A stretch of DNA of 64,000 nucleotides from the NCBI RefSeq assembly GCF_032452875.1, contig NC_083869.1, positions 75,262,501 through 75,326,500 of the forward strand. Reading direction: 5' to 3'. A program made the translations under genes and the position numbers. This document shows positions 1 through 12,367 of the stretch, piece by piece. Position 1 is the first letter of the stretch. The number at the start of each line of letters is the position of its first letter. The notes under the pieces were generated by a model. That model was given only the letters and a program-made list of their open reading frames with translations, had not been told where the DNA came from and ran no database searches. The stretch comes from Bos javanicus. Taxonomy: Eukaryota; Chordata; Mammalia; Artiodactyla; Bovidae.

Positions 1-67
1 CTTATGACTTTGCTACTTTTATAAATTTGGAAAATTTTATGTATATTTGACCCTATTTGCTAAGTTT

Positions 68-274
68 CTTCAGTCTCTTCCAGCTCTTTGTGACCATATG
101 GACCATAATCTGTCAGGTTCCTCTGTCCCTGGGATTCTGTAGGTGAGAACACTGGAGTGGGTTGTCATGTCTTCCTGCAGGGAATCTTCCTGATCCAGGG
201 ACTGAATCCAAGTCTTTTATGTCTCTTGCATTGGCAGGTGGGTTCTTTACCACTAGTGCCACCTGGGAAGCCTG
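68..274 (-). mobile_element. Bov-tA SINE
   Basis: Reverse-complement Bov-tA. The BovA body is at the left and the tRNA-derived head ends at the right with the reverse complement of the usual start (cacctgggaagcctg). It is quite diverged. A short open frame across it is an artefact of the SINE. Confidence 0.85.
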
Positions 275-1464
275 CCCCTATTTTACTCATATAATAATAG
301 ATCTTGCCTATTTCCCCAATGTTATTAAACATTTCTTTGCAATATATCTTTGAATACCTATCTGGTATTGGTTCCGTAAAATGTTTAAACCAATTGAACA
401 TCTAGATTGCTACAAAATGTTCACCACAAATCGGATATCATAATTTATTCCTAGAGATATTTATTGCAACCCTAGAAAATACCAAATTTAAAGAGTGCAT
501 GAATTTGCCTCCATTGTCAGTGGATCCTTCTCTTCATATTCCTAGATTTCTGGTAAGAACTGACAGAATTAATACTAATTTTTTCATGTTGCAAGATGTT
601 AAGGATCTATCCACCCCTTAAAATGTTTCCACAACCCATACAGCATTCTCAAAAGTCATTCTACTAGTATTTTATCATTCTTTTTCTGGTTAAAATCCAA
701 ATGACTTGTGAGACAGTAGAATAAAACTCAACCAGTTGAACATAAATATGGATAATACAGGTAGGGGGGAAAGGACTTGGTATAGGTGGATAATAATGTC
801 TCTAAAGGATAAAGTAGCCATGAACATGTTCCCTGGTGAGAAATTTTGGACAGTCAATGGAGGGAAACCATCTCAAAATCACCCTAAGTAGAATGATTCA
901 CCCAGAGTCTGTTAGAGAGCTTTTCATCTTCCTATGCATTTAGCCCACATGCCACTTTGGCTTTGTGTTGTCACACTCACTTCATCTTTGCAAAGTCTGC
1001 ACTTCCAGAACAAACTTAGCAAGAGCTTACAAGGAATATATGTATAAAAATTTTATTATGTTTTAATGACTGTTGAGTAATATTAGAAAAAAGCATGCTC
1101 TCTGATTTCAGAAGAAAAAAAAAAAACACAGACATTTAACAAGATTTGTCATCAAATAAAATAATAAAACCTGCTTTTTGGATTAGGAAATGCAATAACT
1201 CAGTGGAACCCTGGCACAAGAGATAGTCCCTTGTTGAATTCCCTTCTGTTTCAGGCTGGGAAAGTAAAACAATTGGAAAAGGGTTGACATATTTAATGCA
1301 TGTAAAACTGTAAAGATAATATATTTTTAATAAGCCTCTGTCTTTCCTGTCACTTTTAATGATGATGGTGCTGTATTGCATTCATTTCAAAACAGGAATG
1401 AGGTTAGAACTGATTGTGTTCCATTTATTGCGTGTTTTCTTTTCCTTTTTTTTTAATTTTGCTA
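275..1464. other. Unassigned AT-rich sequence
   Basis: About 1.2 kb in which I see no gene or recognisable repeat, apart from a short A-run near 1112-1126. Small open frames here lack any recognisable domain. Confidence 0.5.
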
Positions 1465-1666
1465 AGCATTCTGGTAGCTCAGTCAGTAAAGAATTAGTAT
1501 ACAATGTGGAAGATCCTGGATTCAATCCCTGGGTCTGGAGATCCCCTGGAGAAGAGAATGGCAATCCATTCCAATATTCTTGCCTGGAGAATCCCATGGA
1601 CAGAGGAGTCTGGTGGGCTACAGTCCATGGGGTCACAAAGAGGTGAATACTACTGAATGACTAATA
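1465..1666 (+). mobile_element. Bov-tA SINE
   Basis: Plus-strand Bov-tA. The tRNA-like head (tagctcagtcagtaaag) is followed by the BovA body (ccatggacagaggag...ctacagtccatgggg). It ends in an ACATA-type simple tail. Confidence 0.9.
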
Positions 1667-1777
1667 CATACATACATGAACTCTTTTATATATATGCAAT
1701 CAAAAAGGCATAAGAACACATCAGGGGATTACAAAAAGAAAAATATAAGTGGGTCATTGAGTCAGGTTCTAAATCAT

Positions 1778-3960
1778 CAGTTCAGTTCAGTTCAGTTCAG
1801 TCACACAGTTGTGTCCAACTATGCGATACCATGAATTGCAGAATGCCAGGGTTCCCTGTGCATCACCAATTCCTGGAGCTTATTCAAACTCATGTCCATT
1901 GAGTCCGTGATGCCGTTCAACCATCTCATCCTCTGTCGTCCCCTTCTCCTCCTGCCTTCAATCTTTCCCAGCATCAGGGTCTTTTCCAGTGACTTAGTTC
2001 TTCTCATCAGGTGGCCAAATTATTGGAGTTTTAGCTTCAGCATCAGTGCTTCCAAAGAATATGGAAGCCCTGGTTGGGTTTCCTTGCTTTCCAAGGAACT
2101 CTCAAGAGTCTTTTCCTGCCACAGTTCAAAAACATCAATTCTTCAGCGCTCAGCTTTCTTTATAGTCCAACTCTCACATCCATACATGACCACTGGAGAA
2201 GCCATAGCCTTGACAAGATGGAGCTTTGTTGGCAAAGTAATGTCTCTGCTTTTTAATATGCTGTCTAGGTTGGTCACAGCTTTTCTTCCAAGGAGCAAAC
2301 ATCTTTTAATTTCATGGCTGTAGTCACCATCTGCAGTGATTTTGGAGCCCATGAAAATAAAGTCTATCATTGTTTCCATTGTTTCCTCATCTATTTGCTA
2401 TGAAGTGATGGGACCAGTTGCCATTATCTTAGTTTTCTGAATGTTGAGTTTTAAGCCAGCTTTTTCACTTTCCTCTTTTACTTTCATCAAGAGGCTCTTT
2501 AGTTCTTCTTCACTTTCTGCCATAAGGGTGGTGTCATCTGCATATCTGAGGTTATTGATATTTCTCCTGGCAATCTTGATTCCAGCTTGTGCTTCATCCA
2601 GCCCTGCATTTTGCATGATGTGTTCTGCATATAAGTTAAAAATAACAGGGTGACAATATACAGCATTGACATACTCCTTTTCTGATTTGGAACCAGTCTG
2701 TTTTTCCATGTTCAGTTCTAAGTGCTGCTTCTTGACCAGCATGCATATTTCACAGGCGGCAGGGCTGGTCGCCTGGTACTCCTATATCTTTAAGAATTTT
2801 CCACTGTTTGTTGTGATTCACACAGTCAAAGACTTTAACATAGTCAATAAAGCAGAAGTGGATGTTTTTCTGAAACTCTTTAGCTTTTTCAATGACCCAA
2901 CAGATTTTGGCAATTTGATCTCTGGTTCTTCTGCCTTTTCTAAATCCAGCTTGAAAAGCTGGAAGTTCATGGATCATGTACTGTTGAAGCCTGGCTTGCA
3001 GAATTTTGAGCATTACTTCACTAGTGTGCAAGGTGAGTGCAATTATGCAGTAGTTTGAACATTCTTTGTCATTGCCTTTCTTTGGGATTGGAATGAAAAC
3101 TGATCTCTTTCACTCCCGTGTTGTCCACTGCTGAGTTTTCCAAATTTGCTGGTGTATTAAGTGCAGCACTTTCACAGCATCATCTTTTAGGATTTGAAAT
3201 AGCTCAGTTGGACTTCCATCACCTCCACTAGCTTTGTTCATAGTAATGCTTCCTAAGGCCCCCTTGACTTCACATTCTAGGATATCTGGTTCTAGGTGAG
3301 TGATCACACCATTGTGGTTATCTGGGTCTTGAAGATCTTTTTTGTATAGTTCTTCTGTGTATTTTTGCCCTCTCATCTTAATATCTTCTGCATCTGTTAG
3401 GTCCATACCATTTCTGTCCTTTATCGTGCCCGTCTTTGCATGAAATATTCCCTTGGTATGTCTAGTTTTCTTGAAGAAATCTTTAGCCTTTCTCATTGCA
3501 TTGTTTTACTCTATTTCTTTGCATTGATCATTGAGGAAGGCTTTCTTATCTCTCCTTGCTATTCTTTGGAACTCTGCATTCCAATGGGTATATCTTTCCT
3601 TTTCTCCTTTGCCTTTCGCTTCTCTTCTTTTCACAGCTCTTTGTAAGACCTCTTCATACAACCATTTTGCCTTTTTCTATTTCTTTTTCTTGGAGATGGT
3701 CTTGATCCCTGCCTCCTGTACAATGTCACAAAGCTCCATCCATAGTTCTTCAGATACTCTGTCTATCCGATCTAATGCCTTCAATCTATTTGTCACTTCT
3801 GCTGTATAATCATAAGGGATTTGACTTAGGTCATACCTGAATTGTCTAATGGTTTTCCCTACTTTCTTCAATTTAAGTCTGAATTTGGTAACAAGGAGTT
3901 CATAATCTAAGCCACAGTCAGCTTCCAGTCTTATTTTTGCTGACTGTGTAGAGCTTCTCT
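1778..3960 (-). mobile_element. BovB (RTE LINE), 5'-truncated, ~2.2 kb
   Basis: Antisense BovB. It begins at the left with the reverse complement of the (ACTGA)n 3' tail and runs through the reverse-transcriptase region into the endonuclease/RT linker. It stops just after the conserved 'tgactgtgtagagcttctc' segment. The minus strand encodes scattered RT fragments, including a YADD box in the piece at 2398-2742, split by frameshifts and stops, so it cannot make ORF2 protein. A weak 8-bp target duplication (taaatcat/taaatcgt, 1770-1777 and 3968-3975) may flank it. Confidence 0.93.
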
Positions 3961-4901
3961 TTTTTTTTAAATCGTATTCATTTTCAAAATAGTAGGAACT
4001 AAGCAGTCTTGACCTTTTGCTTAAAGAAGTTATCTCATTCAAAAACCCAGCTTTGTAAACTCTCTAAATTATACTTTTATGAAAAAGGCAAAGCCCTTAT
4101 GAAAATTTCAGACTCTTACAATATGTTTAGTTTACCATATGAAATAATTTTTAAAATTCCCAATAAATGAGCTTCTATAACTTATTTATGAATTTTGCAC
4201 ATTTTTATCAGAAGATTTGGTTAAGCCAAAGTGAAACAGAAGAAAATAAGTGAAAATAATCAGGAACATAATAGAATATGAATCTTTTTTTAAATTTAAT
4301 TTTCATTGGAGGATAATTATTTTACTGAATCCTTTTTTGAATTGGGAATAGAACTCTCATACAGTGATATCCAGTCTGTGAAAGAAAAAAAAACAAATAA
4401 ACAGTTTTTCAAACTGAATCATAAATTTGATTGCTGTGTAAAATGTTAGAGCAAAAATGAAAGCTGTGACTTACATGACACATGAATTCCAAAAGAAAAT
4501 CCATAACAAACCTCTCAAGAGACCAGGTATTTCCCTGGCTTTTAAATATATAGTGTAGGGAGGAAAAATAATTTTCTCAATACCCTTCTGAGTTTTTGAC
4601 TGAGACCCCCTTGTAATAAAAGACAGATCAATAAAAGAAAAATAAACATAAGTTTATTGTCATCTATAACCCAGGTACAGGTGAGAGATACCCAGGAAAG
4701 GAAAAGTGAGAATTCTTCCAGATGGCACCAATTGATACTTTAAATACCAGCTTCAGCTAAAAACAAAAGAAAGATATTGGGAGAGGGGAAGACAGTTATG
4801 AAAGGTGACCAGAAAAGCACAGTAAATGTGGTTAAAGTCTCTATGCAGATTTAAGTAATTGCCTTCTCCACTGGTAAAACTGTCCTGTCATTTAGAATCA
4901 T
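3961..4901. other. Unassigned sequence, possibly an old LTR
   Basis: No gene seen. From about 4555 the sequence, continuing past the next SINE to about 5300, has an LTR-like look (A/T-rich with AATAAA-type motifs), but I could not define ends or a family. Confidence 0.3.
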
Positions 4902-4926
4902 ATCCTTTTCTTTCTGGTACTAAGAG
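4902..4926. repeat. Target-site duplication, left copy
   Basis: A 25-bp direct repeat matched at 5153-5177 with one mismatch. It brackets the Bov-tA between them. Confidence 0.85.
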
Positions 4927-5152
4927 TGAAGTGAAGTGAAGTGAAGTGAAGTCGCTCAGTCGTGTCCGACTCTTTGCAACCCCATAGACTGTAGCCTACC
5001 AGGCTCCTCTGTCCATGGGATTTCTCCAGGCAATAGTACTGGAGTGGATTGCCATTTCCTTCTGAAGAGAATCTTCCCAACCCATGGCTCGAACCTGGGT
5101 CTCCCGCATTATAGACAGACACTTTACCATCTGAGCCACCAGGGAAGTCCAA
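4927..5152 (-). mobile_element. Bov-tA SINE with (GTGAA)n tail
   Basis: Reverse-complement Bov-tA. Its 3' tail is a (GTGAA)n array at the left, followed by the BovA body and the tRNA-like head ending 'gagccaccagggaagtcc'. It is flanked by a long, nearly perfect target duplication, so both ends are well fixed. CpGs such as 'cagtcgtgtccg' are retained, which suggests a fairly recent copy. Confidence 0.93.
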
Positions 5153-5177
5153 ATCCTTTTCTTTCTGGTACTCAGAG
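5153..5177. repeat. Target-site duplication, right copy
   Basis: Right partner of the 25-bp repeat at 4902-4926, with one mismatch. It fixes the SINE boundary. Confidence 0.85.
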
Positions 5178-5304
5178 AGACCCTTATAAAGGGAGATTTC
5201 CCTTATAAGTGTACATTTGCCTTAAAAAAGAGTATCTCCTACTGTTTTCACAGCTTCTCTTCTGTTCCTCAAAAATAGTCAGCTAATTGATGTTGAGCAT
5301 TTAT

Positions 5305-5537
5305 TCATGTGCCTTAATCGACATACATACACTTTATATATAAAACAGATAGCTAGTGGGAAGCTCTTGTATAGCATAGGGAGCTCAACTTGGTGCTGTA
5401 TGATGACCTACAGAGGTGGGATGGAGGGGAGGGAGGACCAAGAGGGAAAGGATATATGTATAACGTTAACTGATTCACTTCCTTGTACAACAGAAATTAG
5501 CACAGCATTGTAAAGTGACTATACTCCAATTTTAAAA
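5305..5537 (+). mobile_element. L1 3' end fragment
   Basis: Resembles the artiodactyl L1 3' UTR: a 'tatataaaacagatagc' stretch, the 'catagggagctcaac' stretch, 'gtaaagtgactatactcc', then a short A-tail. It contains no ORF2. Confidence 0.75.
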
Positions 5538-6071
5538 AAAAGTTCTCAGATATCTCAAATAAAATAAAATAAAAACCTTTAAATTATCCTTATGGCATAG
5601 GGGTTAACTTGTAGTAGCCATTCTGGTAAACTTCAAGTTGTTATTTCTGCCTGTTTTACTATTTCTATAGCTGATGCTGATTGAAGAAATGAATACTATT
5701 TTTGTGACTTTCTAAAGAATTGGAATGAAATAGTTCATGTCACTCTCTGAACAATCAATATAAGACAAATTCCCTCTTACAACTCAGGGAGAGTCATTTG
5801 TTGAGATACCAAATGATCTTGGTGTAGAGAATTTGGGTTCTACAGATTGATTCAATTATAACACCCTGATAATGCAGAGGAACATCAGTAGCCTTCCAGC
5901 AATGTAAATAAGTCTCAGTCTGGAGAGGAAAAGTGGTAAGATTGAATACAGTGTTAAATTAACTAATACAGGCCATTAGAGGGAGATGACTTTAAGTCCT
6001 TGACAGCTCATGTAAGCAAATAAAAATTTAAGCATCTAAATACCTCAATATCACAGTACTGAAGCCTATGC
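5538..6071. other. Unassigned sequence
   Basis: About 530 bp between an L1 end and a BovB. No gene or recognised repeat. Confidence 0.4.
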
Positions 6072-6949
6072 ACAGTTCAGTTCAGGTCAGCCACTCAGTC
6101 GTGTCTGATTCTTTGTAACCCCAGTAACTGCAGGACACCAAGCTTCCCTGTCCATCACCAATCCCCAGAGCTTGCTCAAATTCATGCCCATGGAGGCCCT
6201 GATGCCATCCAACCATCTCATCTTCTGTCGTCCCCTTCTTCTGCCTTCAATCTTTCCTAGCATCAGAGTCTCTTCGAATGAATCAGTTCTTCTCATCAGG
6301 TGGCCAAAGTATTGGAGCTTCAGCATCAGTCCTTCCAATGAATATTCAGGATTGATTTCCTTTAGGATTGACTGGTTTGATCTTCTTGCTGTCCAAGGGA
6401 CTGTCAAGAGTCTTCTCCAACACCACAATTCAAAAGCATCAATTCTTCAGTGCTCAGCTTTCTTTATAGTCCAACTCTCACACCCATACATGACTACTGG
6501 AAAAACCATAGCTTTGACTAGACATACCTTTGTCAGTAAGGTAATGTCTCTGCTCTTTGGTATGCTGTCTAGGTTGGTCATATCTTTTCTTCCAAGGACA
6601 AGCATCTTTTAATTTCATGGCTGCAGTCACCATCAGCAGTGATTTTGAAGCCCATGAAAATAAAATCTTTCACTGTTTCCATTGTTTCCTCATCTGTTTG
6701 CCATGAAGTGATGGGACCAGATGCCATGATCTTAGTTTCCTGAATATTGAGTTTTAAGCCAGCTTTTTCACTCTCCTCTTTTACTTTCAATAAGAGGCTC
6801 TTTGGTTCCTCTTCACTTTCTGCCATAAGGGTGGTGTCATCTGCGTATCTGAGGTTATTGATATTTCTCCCAGCAACCTTGATTCCAGCTTGTGCTTCAT
6901 CCAGCCTGGCATTTTGCATGATGTACTCTGCCTATAAGTTAAATAAGCA
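6072..6949 (-). mobile_element. BovB 3' fragment (~0.88 kb)
   Basis: Antisense BovB from the 3' tail (cagttcagttcaggtcag) to just past the YADD-coding segment. Minus-strand fragments at 6087-6428 (C-terminal, 'ARRSNQSILKEI'-type) and 6578-6919 (containing NNLRYADD) lie in different frames, so the copy is a pseudogene. It is 5'-truncated. Confidence 0.92.
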
Positions 6950-7983
6950 TGACCAATAACAAAGAGCCAAATGTGCTTTAATCAATAATTTTCTTGCTTT
7001 GCTCCTGGTTTTTCTTTGTAAGAATCTCTCACCAGGCTGGTAGAGCACTCCTAACCAGTTCTGGTTTGATGTTGCTAGATTCAAGTCAATTTTTGCTGGG
7101 AAAAAACCTCTTAAAAATTGTAAAGTGTCTTACTTTCAACATAAGTCAAACCATATTCTTGCCAGAACCAGATTCAATACCAATGTCTCAAGTCTCAAAA
7201 TTACTCTGAACTACAAATAACTCTGCTTCTAGCCTGGATTTGTTAGACAGCAATTGGATGACCAAAAGTAAGCCATGATCTTAGAGAGAGTATGCATATT
7301 ATGTTTTAAATGTTGGAAAATATTAAAAAGAAATATTACATATTGTTCCCTAGTATATTACTAGTTAAGGTTCCTGATATCAAACATGTAATAACTATAA
7401 ATAACTTCTGAATGAATAAAAGGAAATATTACTCAGCTCAGGTTCAGCTGCTTGCTGCTCCAGAGACAATAATTTGAGAAGCAAGTGTTAACAGAATGGA
7501 AAGTAGCTTTAACCAGAAAAGCCAGCAATCTGGGGAGAGGGTGGACTTGTTTTCTGAGGCCAATTCCAAAGATTTGGCTCAGCCATGACAGTATTTTAAG
7601 GAGAAAATGGGTGAAGAACCTCATGAATCATTGAGGAAGGAGATTAGGTTCTGTAGCCTTCTCCATTGTGTGCAAATGGGCTGGCTCTCTCATCAATATT
7701 ATCCCGCCCCTGTAATCTGTCAGCAGGATTGCTAGAGGAACTGTTGGAAGGTAGAGAGCTTGTCATTTTTTTAACTGCTTAATTCTTTATTCTTACTTCT
7801 TTTTATCTAGGAAAAGGATCAACAGTTTAGGCAAAGAGTGGTGTGCAAAAGTCAGGAGTTAGGCTAAATTGCCCAGTGATCTCACTCCTAAACATAGGTT
7901 TTTCTAAGGTTAAAGTGAACTGGAAATGGGAAAACAGGAAAAGGAGCAAAAGAGCTGCTTTCCACTCCATGTTTGTTTACATA
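6950..7983. other. Unassigned sequence
   Basis: About 1 kb with no recognised gene or repeat. Short open frames only. Confidence 0.4.
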
Positions 7984-8305
7984 TAGATCAAACCAGCCAA
8001 TTCTATAAGAAATCTACCCTGAATATTCATTGGAAAGACTGATGCTGAAGCTGAAGCTCCAATACTTTGGCCACCTGATGCAAAGAGCCAGGTCATTGGA
8101 AAAGACTCTGATGATCCTGGAAAGATTGAAGGCAAAAGGAGAAACAGATGACAGAGGATTAGATAGTTAGATAGCATCACTGACCCAAAGGACACAAATT
8201 TGTATAAACTCTGGAAGATATTTAAGGACAGAGGAGCCTGGGTGCTATAGTTCATGGGGTCACAAAGAGTTGAACACAACTTAGCAATGAACAACGGCAA
8301 CAAGA
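7984..8305 (+). mobile_element. BovB extreme 3' fragment, old
   Basis: Plus-strand remnant of the last ~320 bp of BovB (from the 'ccctgaatattcattgg' segment to 'gagttgaacacaacttagc'). It is heavily diverged and lacks an intact (ACTGA)n tail, so it is one of the oldest BovB copies here. Confidence 0.82.
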
Positions 8306-8393
8306 AATACACAATTTACCGAAGATATAGCCAAAAATAAATCATATAGTTTACCTTGATGAAACTGTCAGAGTTATTCATGCCATATTATTA

Positions 8394-8606
8394 TTAGTAT
8401 TCCTGGTGGCTCAGAAGGTAAATAATCTGCCTGCAGTGTGGGAGACCGAGGTTCAATCCTTGGCTTGGGAAGATCCCCTGGAGAAAAGAATGACTACTCA
8501 CTCTAGTATTCTTGCCTGGAGAATTCCATGGACAGAGTAGCCTAGTAGGCTACAATTCATGGGGTCACAAAGACTTGGACATGACTGAAAGACCAACACA
8601 CACATT
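8394..8606 (+). mobile_element. Bov-tA SINE
   Basis: Plus-strand Bov-tA with a recognisable tRNA-like head (gtggctcagaaggtaaa, then a B-box-like ggttcaatcc) and the BovA body, ending in a CACA-rich tail. Confidence 0.9.
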
Positions 8607-10286
8607 CCTTTTATATATTGGTGTTATCTGCCTAATTATTTGATGAGCTATCTGAGGTCTGACCTTTCTTGCTTCTTACACCTAAAAAATTTTAGCACAT
8701 ACAATAATGCTATTTAAAAGAGTTTGATTAAGTTGACCTCTTGATCTTATCTAATATGGATTTTCTCATTTTTCTTGAAGCTTTTCTTGTATTTTGTCAT
8801 GCTATGGAAATTGCTTTAGTCCCAGTCACATGAGGACTTTTATGTGAAATTTAGCCATATGGAACACTAAAAAGAAAATTAGTCCTCCTGCCCTTACAGA
8901 ATGAGTTCATACTTAACTTTGGTGCTGTGGATAAAAATTCAGTTTTATGAACCAGTTAAAAGAGAAAGTGCGCCGTGTGCTTTTTGCAGCACTTAGGTAT
9001 TGATATATGATTTTTTTTTTCTTTTCCCAAGGCTAGCAGGGGAAGCCACAGCAATACGACTTTTTTAAATGTGAGTGAAAAATCTCATCTGAAAGCTTTC
9101 CACTACATAACTTCATTCAATTGACCTGATGACTCAAACAGACACAGACTGTAGGTTAAAATAGGAACAGAGGACAGAAAATTCTTATAATAACACATGA
9201 AAGTTGAGGCAGAATATTCCATATGCAGCCTTGTATTTCAGAGCTCTCCTTATATAACCTTCACACTGGTTAGCCCTGCAATGCCTGTTTTATAGTCAGA
9301 TCCTAGAGCTCTGGGCACAGGAGGAAACCAAAAATCTTTCCAGTCCATACTCTTTTGTAAAGTTTACATAGTCAGGATAGTCAGAGCTTTCTGGGATGTA
9401 CATTGTCCAATTCCATAGTCCTTTCAAAGAGTTAAGGTGATTTATCAACTCTTTGGCTCAATATTTCTAATAAATGTACTTCATTTTCACTGCTTAATAT
9501 GAAAAGTTACACAAATATGCTATTTTATGCATAATGTTTCTCTTCTTTGTATGTCAAAATGAAATAAAATTAACAAGTATCTATTATATTCCTTGCATCT
9601 GTGCTAAATGTTAAGGAAAATTGATTAATAAATAAAGTATAGATTATAAATAACTGTGCCAGTGGATTGATTAGAGTGTTAGGAAATAGCATGGATTACA
9701 CTGGGCATTTCGCTCTACCAGACACTGAAGGAGGTAACTAGAATATAGCTGTGAAAAATACGGATGTGAGTAACCAGCCCAGAGTCAAGTCAAGAGCAGA
9801 CAAATAAGGACATATTGCAATGCAGTTTGTTGACTGACTCATGGATCTATAAGCAATAACCAGCCCCATAAACTTTGAAGAGTAGGTAGAATACTATATG
9901 TGTGGGGAGAAGAAAGTATTTCACAAGCCTGAGAGTCTGAAATCCTCTAATTTTTGTTATCTTTTCCTTCATGTGCTATTGTTTATTATATAAATAATTA
10001 TTTTCATTATTTATTTTATTTCTTAGGTTTGGGGAAAGTTCCTCCTTTTAAGCACTCCTTCCCTGTATAGCTTTCACAAAAATAAGAATTGTTTAGACCG
10101 GGTTATTCTGTGAATAAAAGAAAATTATCTGACCCTGGTACCTCACTTCTTCTGAGAACTATATTTCTTGTTCTTATAGGAACAATTCTGGACTCCACTC
10201 TGATGACTCCATGCACATTTTCTTATATGACATCCTGAAACTATTGTTCCAAAGATTGATAAATAGCTCAATGTATGCCTATTCTT
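8607..10286. other. Unassigned AT-rich sequence
   Basis: About 1.7 kb without a recognised gene. Around 9575-9640 there is a faint MIR/L2-like 'ctgtgctaaatgttaagg' pattern, too weak to call. Confidence 0.4.
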
Positions 10287-10390
10287 CAGTTCAGTTCAGT
10301 TCAGTTCAGTTCAGTCACTCAGTCGTGTCCGACTCTTTGCGACCCCATGAATCACAGCACACCAGGCCTCCCTGTCCATCACCAACTCCC
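10287..10390 (-). mobile_element. BovB 3' tail fragment (~0.1 kb)
   Basis: Antisense BovB terminus: a (CAGTT)n array followed by the reverse complement of the last ~80 bp, breaking off in unrelated sequence. It is the 3'-most piece only. Confidence 0.88.
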
Positions 10391-10595
10391 TGTCCTTAGT
10401 CCTTCTCTAAAACTTTTTAGAAGGAACAGAGAGTCAATGGCTTTCTAATGATGTAGACTGTGGGGATAAAGATATGAACTTCGGGAGCAATGAAATCTTG
10501 CTTGTTGGTGAGGTAGATCTGTAAAGTAAGAAAATACACAAAACATGCAAAAAGAAGACTGCACACACTGGCCTGGGAAAAATTAATTCCCGAGT

Positions 10596-10608
10596 AAACT
10601 TATTCCTA
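10596..10608. repeat. BovB target-site duplication, left
   Basis: aaacttattccta, matched by aaacttactccta at 11683-11695 with one mismatch. Confidence 0.75.
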
Positions 10609-11682
10609 TGCCAAAGCCTTAGACTGTGTGGATCACAGTAGACTGTGGAAAATTCTGAAAGAGATGGGAATACCAGACCACCTGACCTGCCTCTTGAGAA
10701 ATTTGTATGCAGGTCAGGAAGCAATAGTTAGAACTGGACATGGAACAACAGACTGGTTCCAAATAGGAAAAAGAGTACGTCAAGGCTGTATATTGTCACC
10801 CTGCTTATTTAACTTATATGCAGAGTACATCATGAGAAACGCTGGACTGGAAGAAATACAAGCTGGAATCAAGATTTCTGGGAGAAATATCAATAACCTC
10901 AGATATGCAGATGACACCACTCTTATGGCAGAAAGTGAAGAGGAACTAAAAAGCCTCTTGATGAAAGTGAAAAAGGAGAGTGAAAAAGTTGGCTTAAAGC
11001 TCAACATTCAGAAAACGAAGATCATGGCATTCGGTCCCATTACTTTATGGGAAATAGATGGGGAAACAGTGGAAACAGTGTCAGACTTTAATTTGGGAGC
11101 TCCAAAATCACTGCAGATGGTGACTGCAGCCATGAAATTAAACGATGCTTACTCCTTGGAAAGAAAGTTATGACCAACCTAGATAGCATATTCAAAAGCA
11201 GAAACATTACTTTGCCAACAAAGGTCCATCTAGTCAAGGCTATGGTTTTTCCTGTGGTCATGTATGGATGTGAGAGTTGGACTGTGAAGAAGGCTGAGCG
11301 CCGAAGAATTGATGCTTTTGAACTGTGGTGTTGGAGAAGACTCTTGAGAGTCCCTTGGACTGCAAAGAGATCCAACCAGTCCATTCTGAAGGAGATCAGC
11401 CCTGGGATTTCTTTGGAAGGAATGATGCTAAAGCTGAAACTCCAGTACTTTAGCCACCTCATGGGAAGAGTTGACTCATTGGAAATGACTCTGATGCTGG
11501 GAGGGATTGGGGGCAGGAGGAGAAGGGGACGACAGAGGATGAGATGGCTGGATGGCATCACTGACTCAGTGCACGTGAGTCTGAGTGAACTCCAGGAGTT
11601 GGTGATGGACAGGAAGGCCTGGCGTGCTGCGATTCATGAGGTCGCAAAGAGTCGGACACGACTGAGCTACTGAACTGAATTG
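10609..11682 (+). mobile_element. BovB, 5'-truncated, near-intact 3' third
   Basis: Plus-strand BovB starting just before RT motif A and running to the (ACTGA)n tail. It is flanked by a 13-bp target duplication, so the 5' truncation is original. It keeps CpGs that other copies in the window have lost (for example the cgccga codons near 11299), making it one of the youngest BovB copies here. Confidence 0.94.
10628..11673 (+). pseudogene. BovB ORF2 fragment: RT palm and C-terminal domain, one frameshift
   Basis: Would encode the C-terminal part of the BovB ORF2 polyprotein, which normally carries an APE-type endonuclease and a reverse transcriptase for target-primed reverse transcription in the nucleus. 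The first frame (10628-11173) shows RT motif B (RQGCILSPCLFNLY, about residues 51-64) and motif C with the catalytic YADD (10904-10915). Reading then shifts by one frame near 11090-11160, and 11170-11673 encodes the conserved tail (SWTVKKAERRRIDAFELWCW). The endonuclease, the N-terminal RT region and motif A are missing because of 5' truncation. It is a dead fragment, and the first methionine here is not a real start. Confidence 0.88.
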
Positions 11683-11695
11683 AAACTTACTCCTA
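11683..11695. repeat. BovB target-site duplication, right
   Basis: Right partner of 10596-10608, immediately after the BovB 3' tail. Confidence 0.75.
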
Positions 11696-12046
11696 GGGCC
11701 AAGGTACATTTTCCCTCTTTTCAAAGTTTGATTATTCAAACCCTACTTGAATTTTATGAAACAATAAAGCTGCCTGATCAACAAGTTAATTCATTATTGT
11801 ATTCCTTGCATGTGTAAGTAAAAAATTCCAGATTATTACCAACACATCTTGTTTTCAACTTTGTTCTTTGTAACACAATCCTAAGGATAAAACCTTAATT
11901 GACACTCTATTATTTATGCTGTTCACATTGATAGGATCATGTAATGACAAGAAGAATTGTATGATTTCTGTATTTCATTAAAATTATTTTTGGAAAAAAT
12001 CCATAAGACTAATTAGACTTTATCACTTTGCCTCCTAGCATTTTGT
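11696..12046. other. Unassigned sequence
   Basis: About 350 bp, AT-rich, with no gene or repeat recognised. Confidence 0.4.
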
Positions 12047-12166
12047 GGAGATGGAAATGGCAACCCACTCCAGTACTCTTGCCCGGAAAATTCCATGGAT
12101 GGAGGAGCCTGGTGGGCTACAGTCCATGGGATCTCAAAGAGTTGGACATGACTAAGCAACTTCACT
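12047..12166 (+). mobile_element. Bov-A monomer SINE
   Basis: A single BovA unit (ggaaatggcaacccactcc ... gttggacatgactaagcaac) without a tRNA-like head or second monomer. Confidence 0.85.
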
Positions 12167-12367
12167 GGTTCCTCGATTTTTACAAATACAAGCTACTCTA
12201 TGTCTTTATTGTTGACAGGTCAATTACCTTCTGCATTATCATTCCAGATTGGACATCTAGTTTATTTTCCTTATTTTCCTTATTCCTTTTAAGGAATGAG
12301 GAATTGGCAGACAAGTATACACTCTAGGTTCTGTCTTTAGTTGTTTATATCCTCCTTCTTGCAAGAA

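Noticed and set aside
4924..4952. Regular short array that might suggest a CRISPR or satellite
   Set aside because: It is the (GTGAA)n tail of a Bov-tA. There are no spacers, and the array is bounded by a SINE target duplication.
10287..11682. Minus-strand BovB tail and plus-strand BovB as one twin-primed element
   Set aside because: Both pieces carry a 3' tail, and the plus-strand copy has its own target duplication (10596-10608 and 11683-11695), so they are separate insertions.
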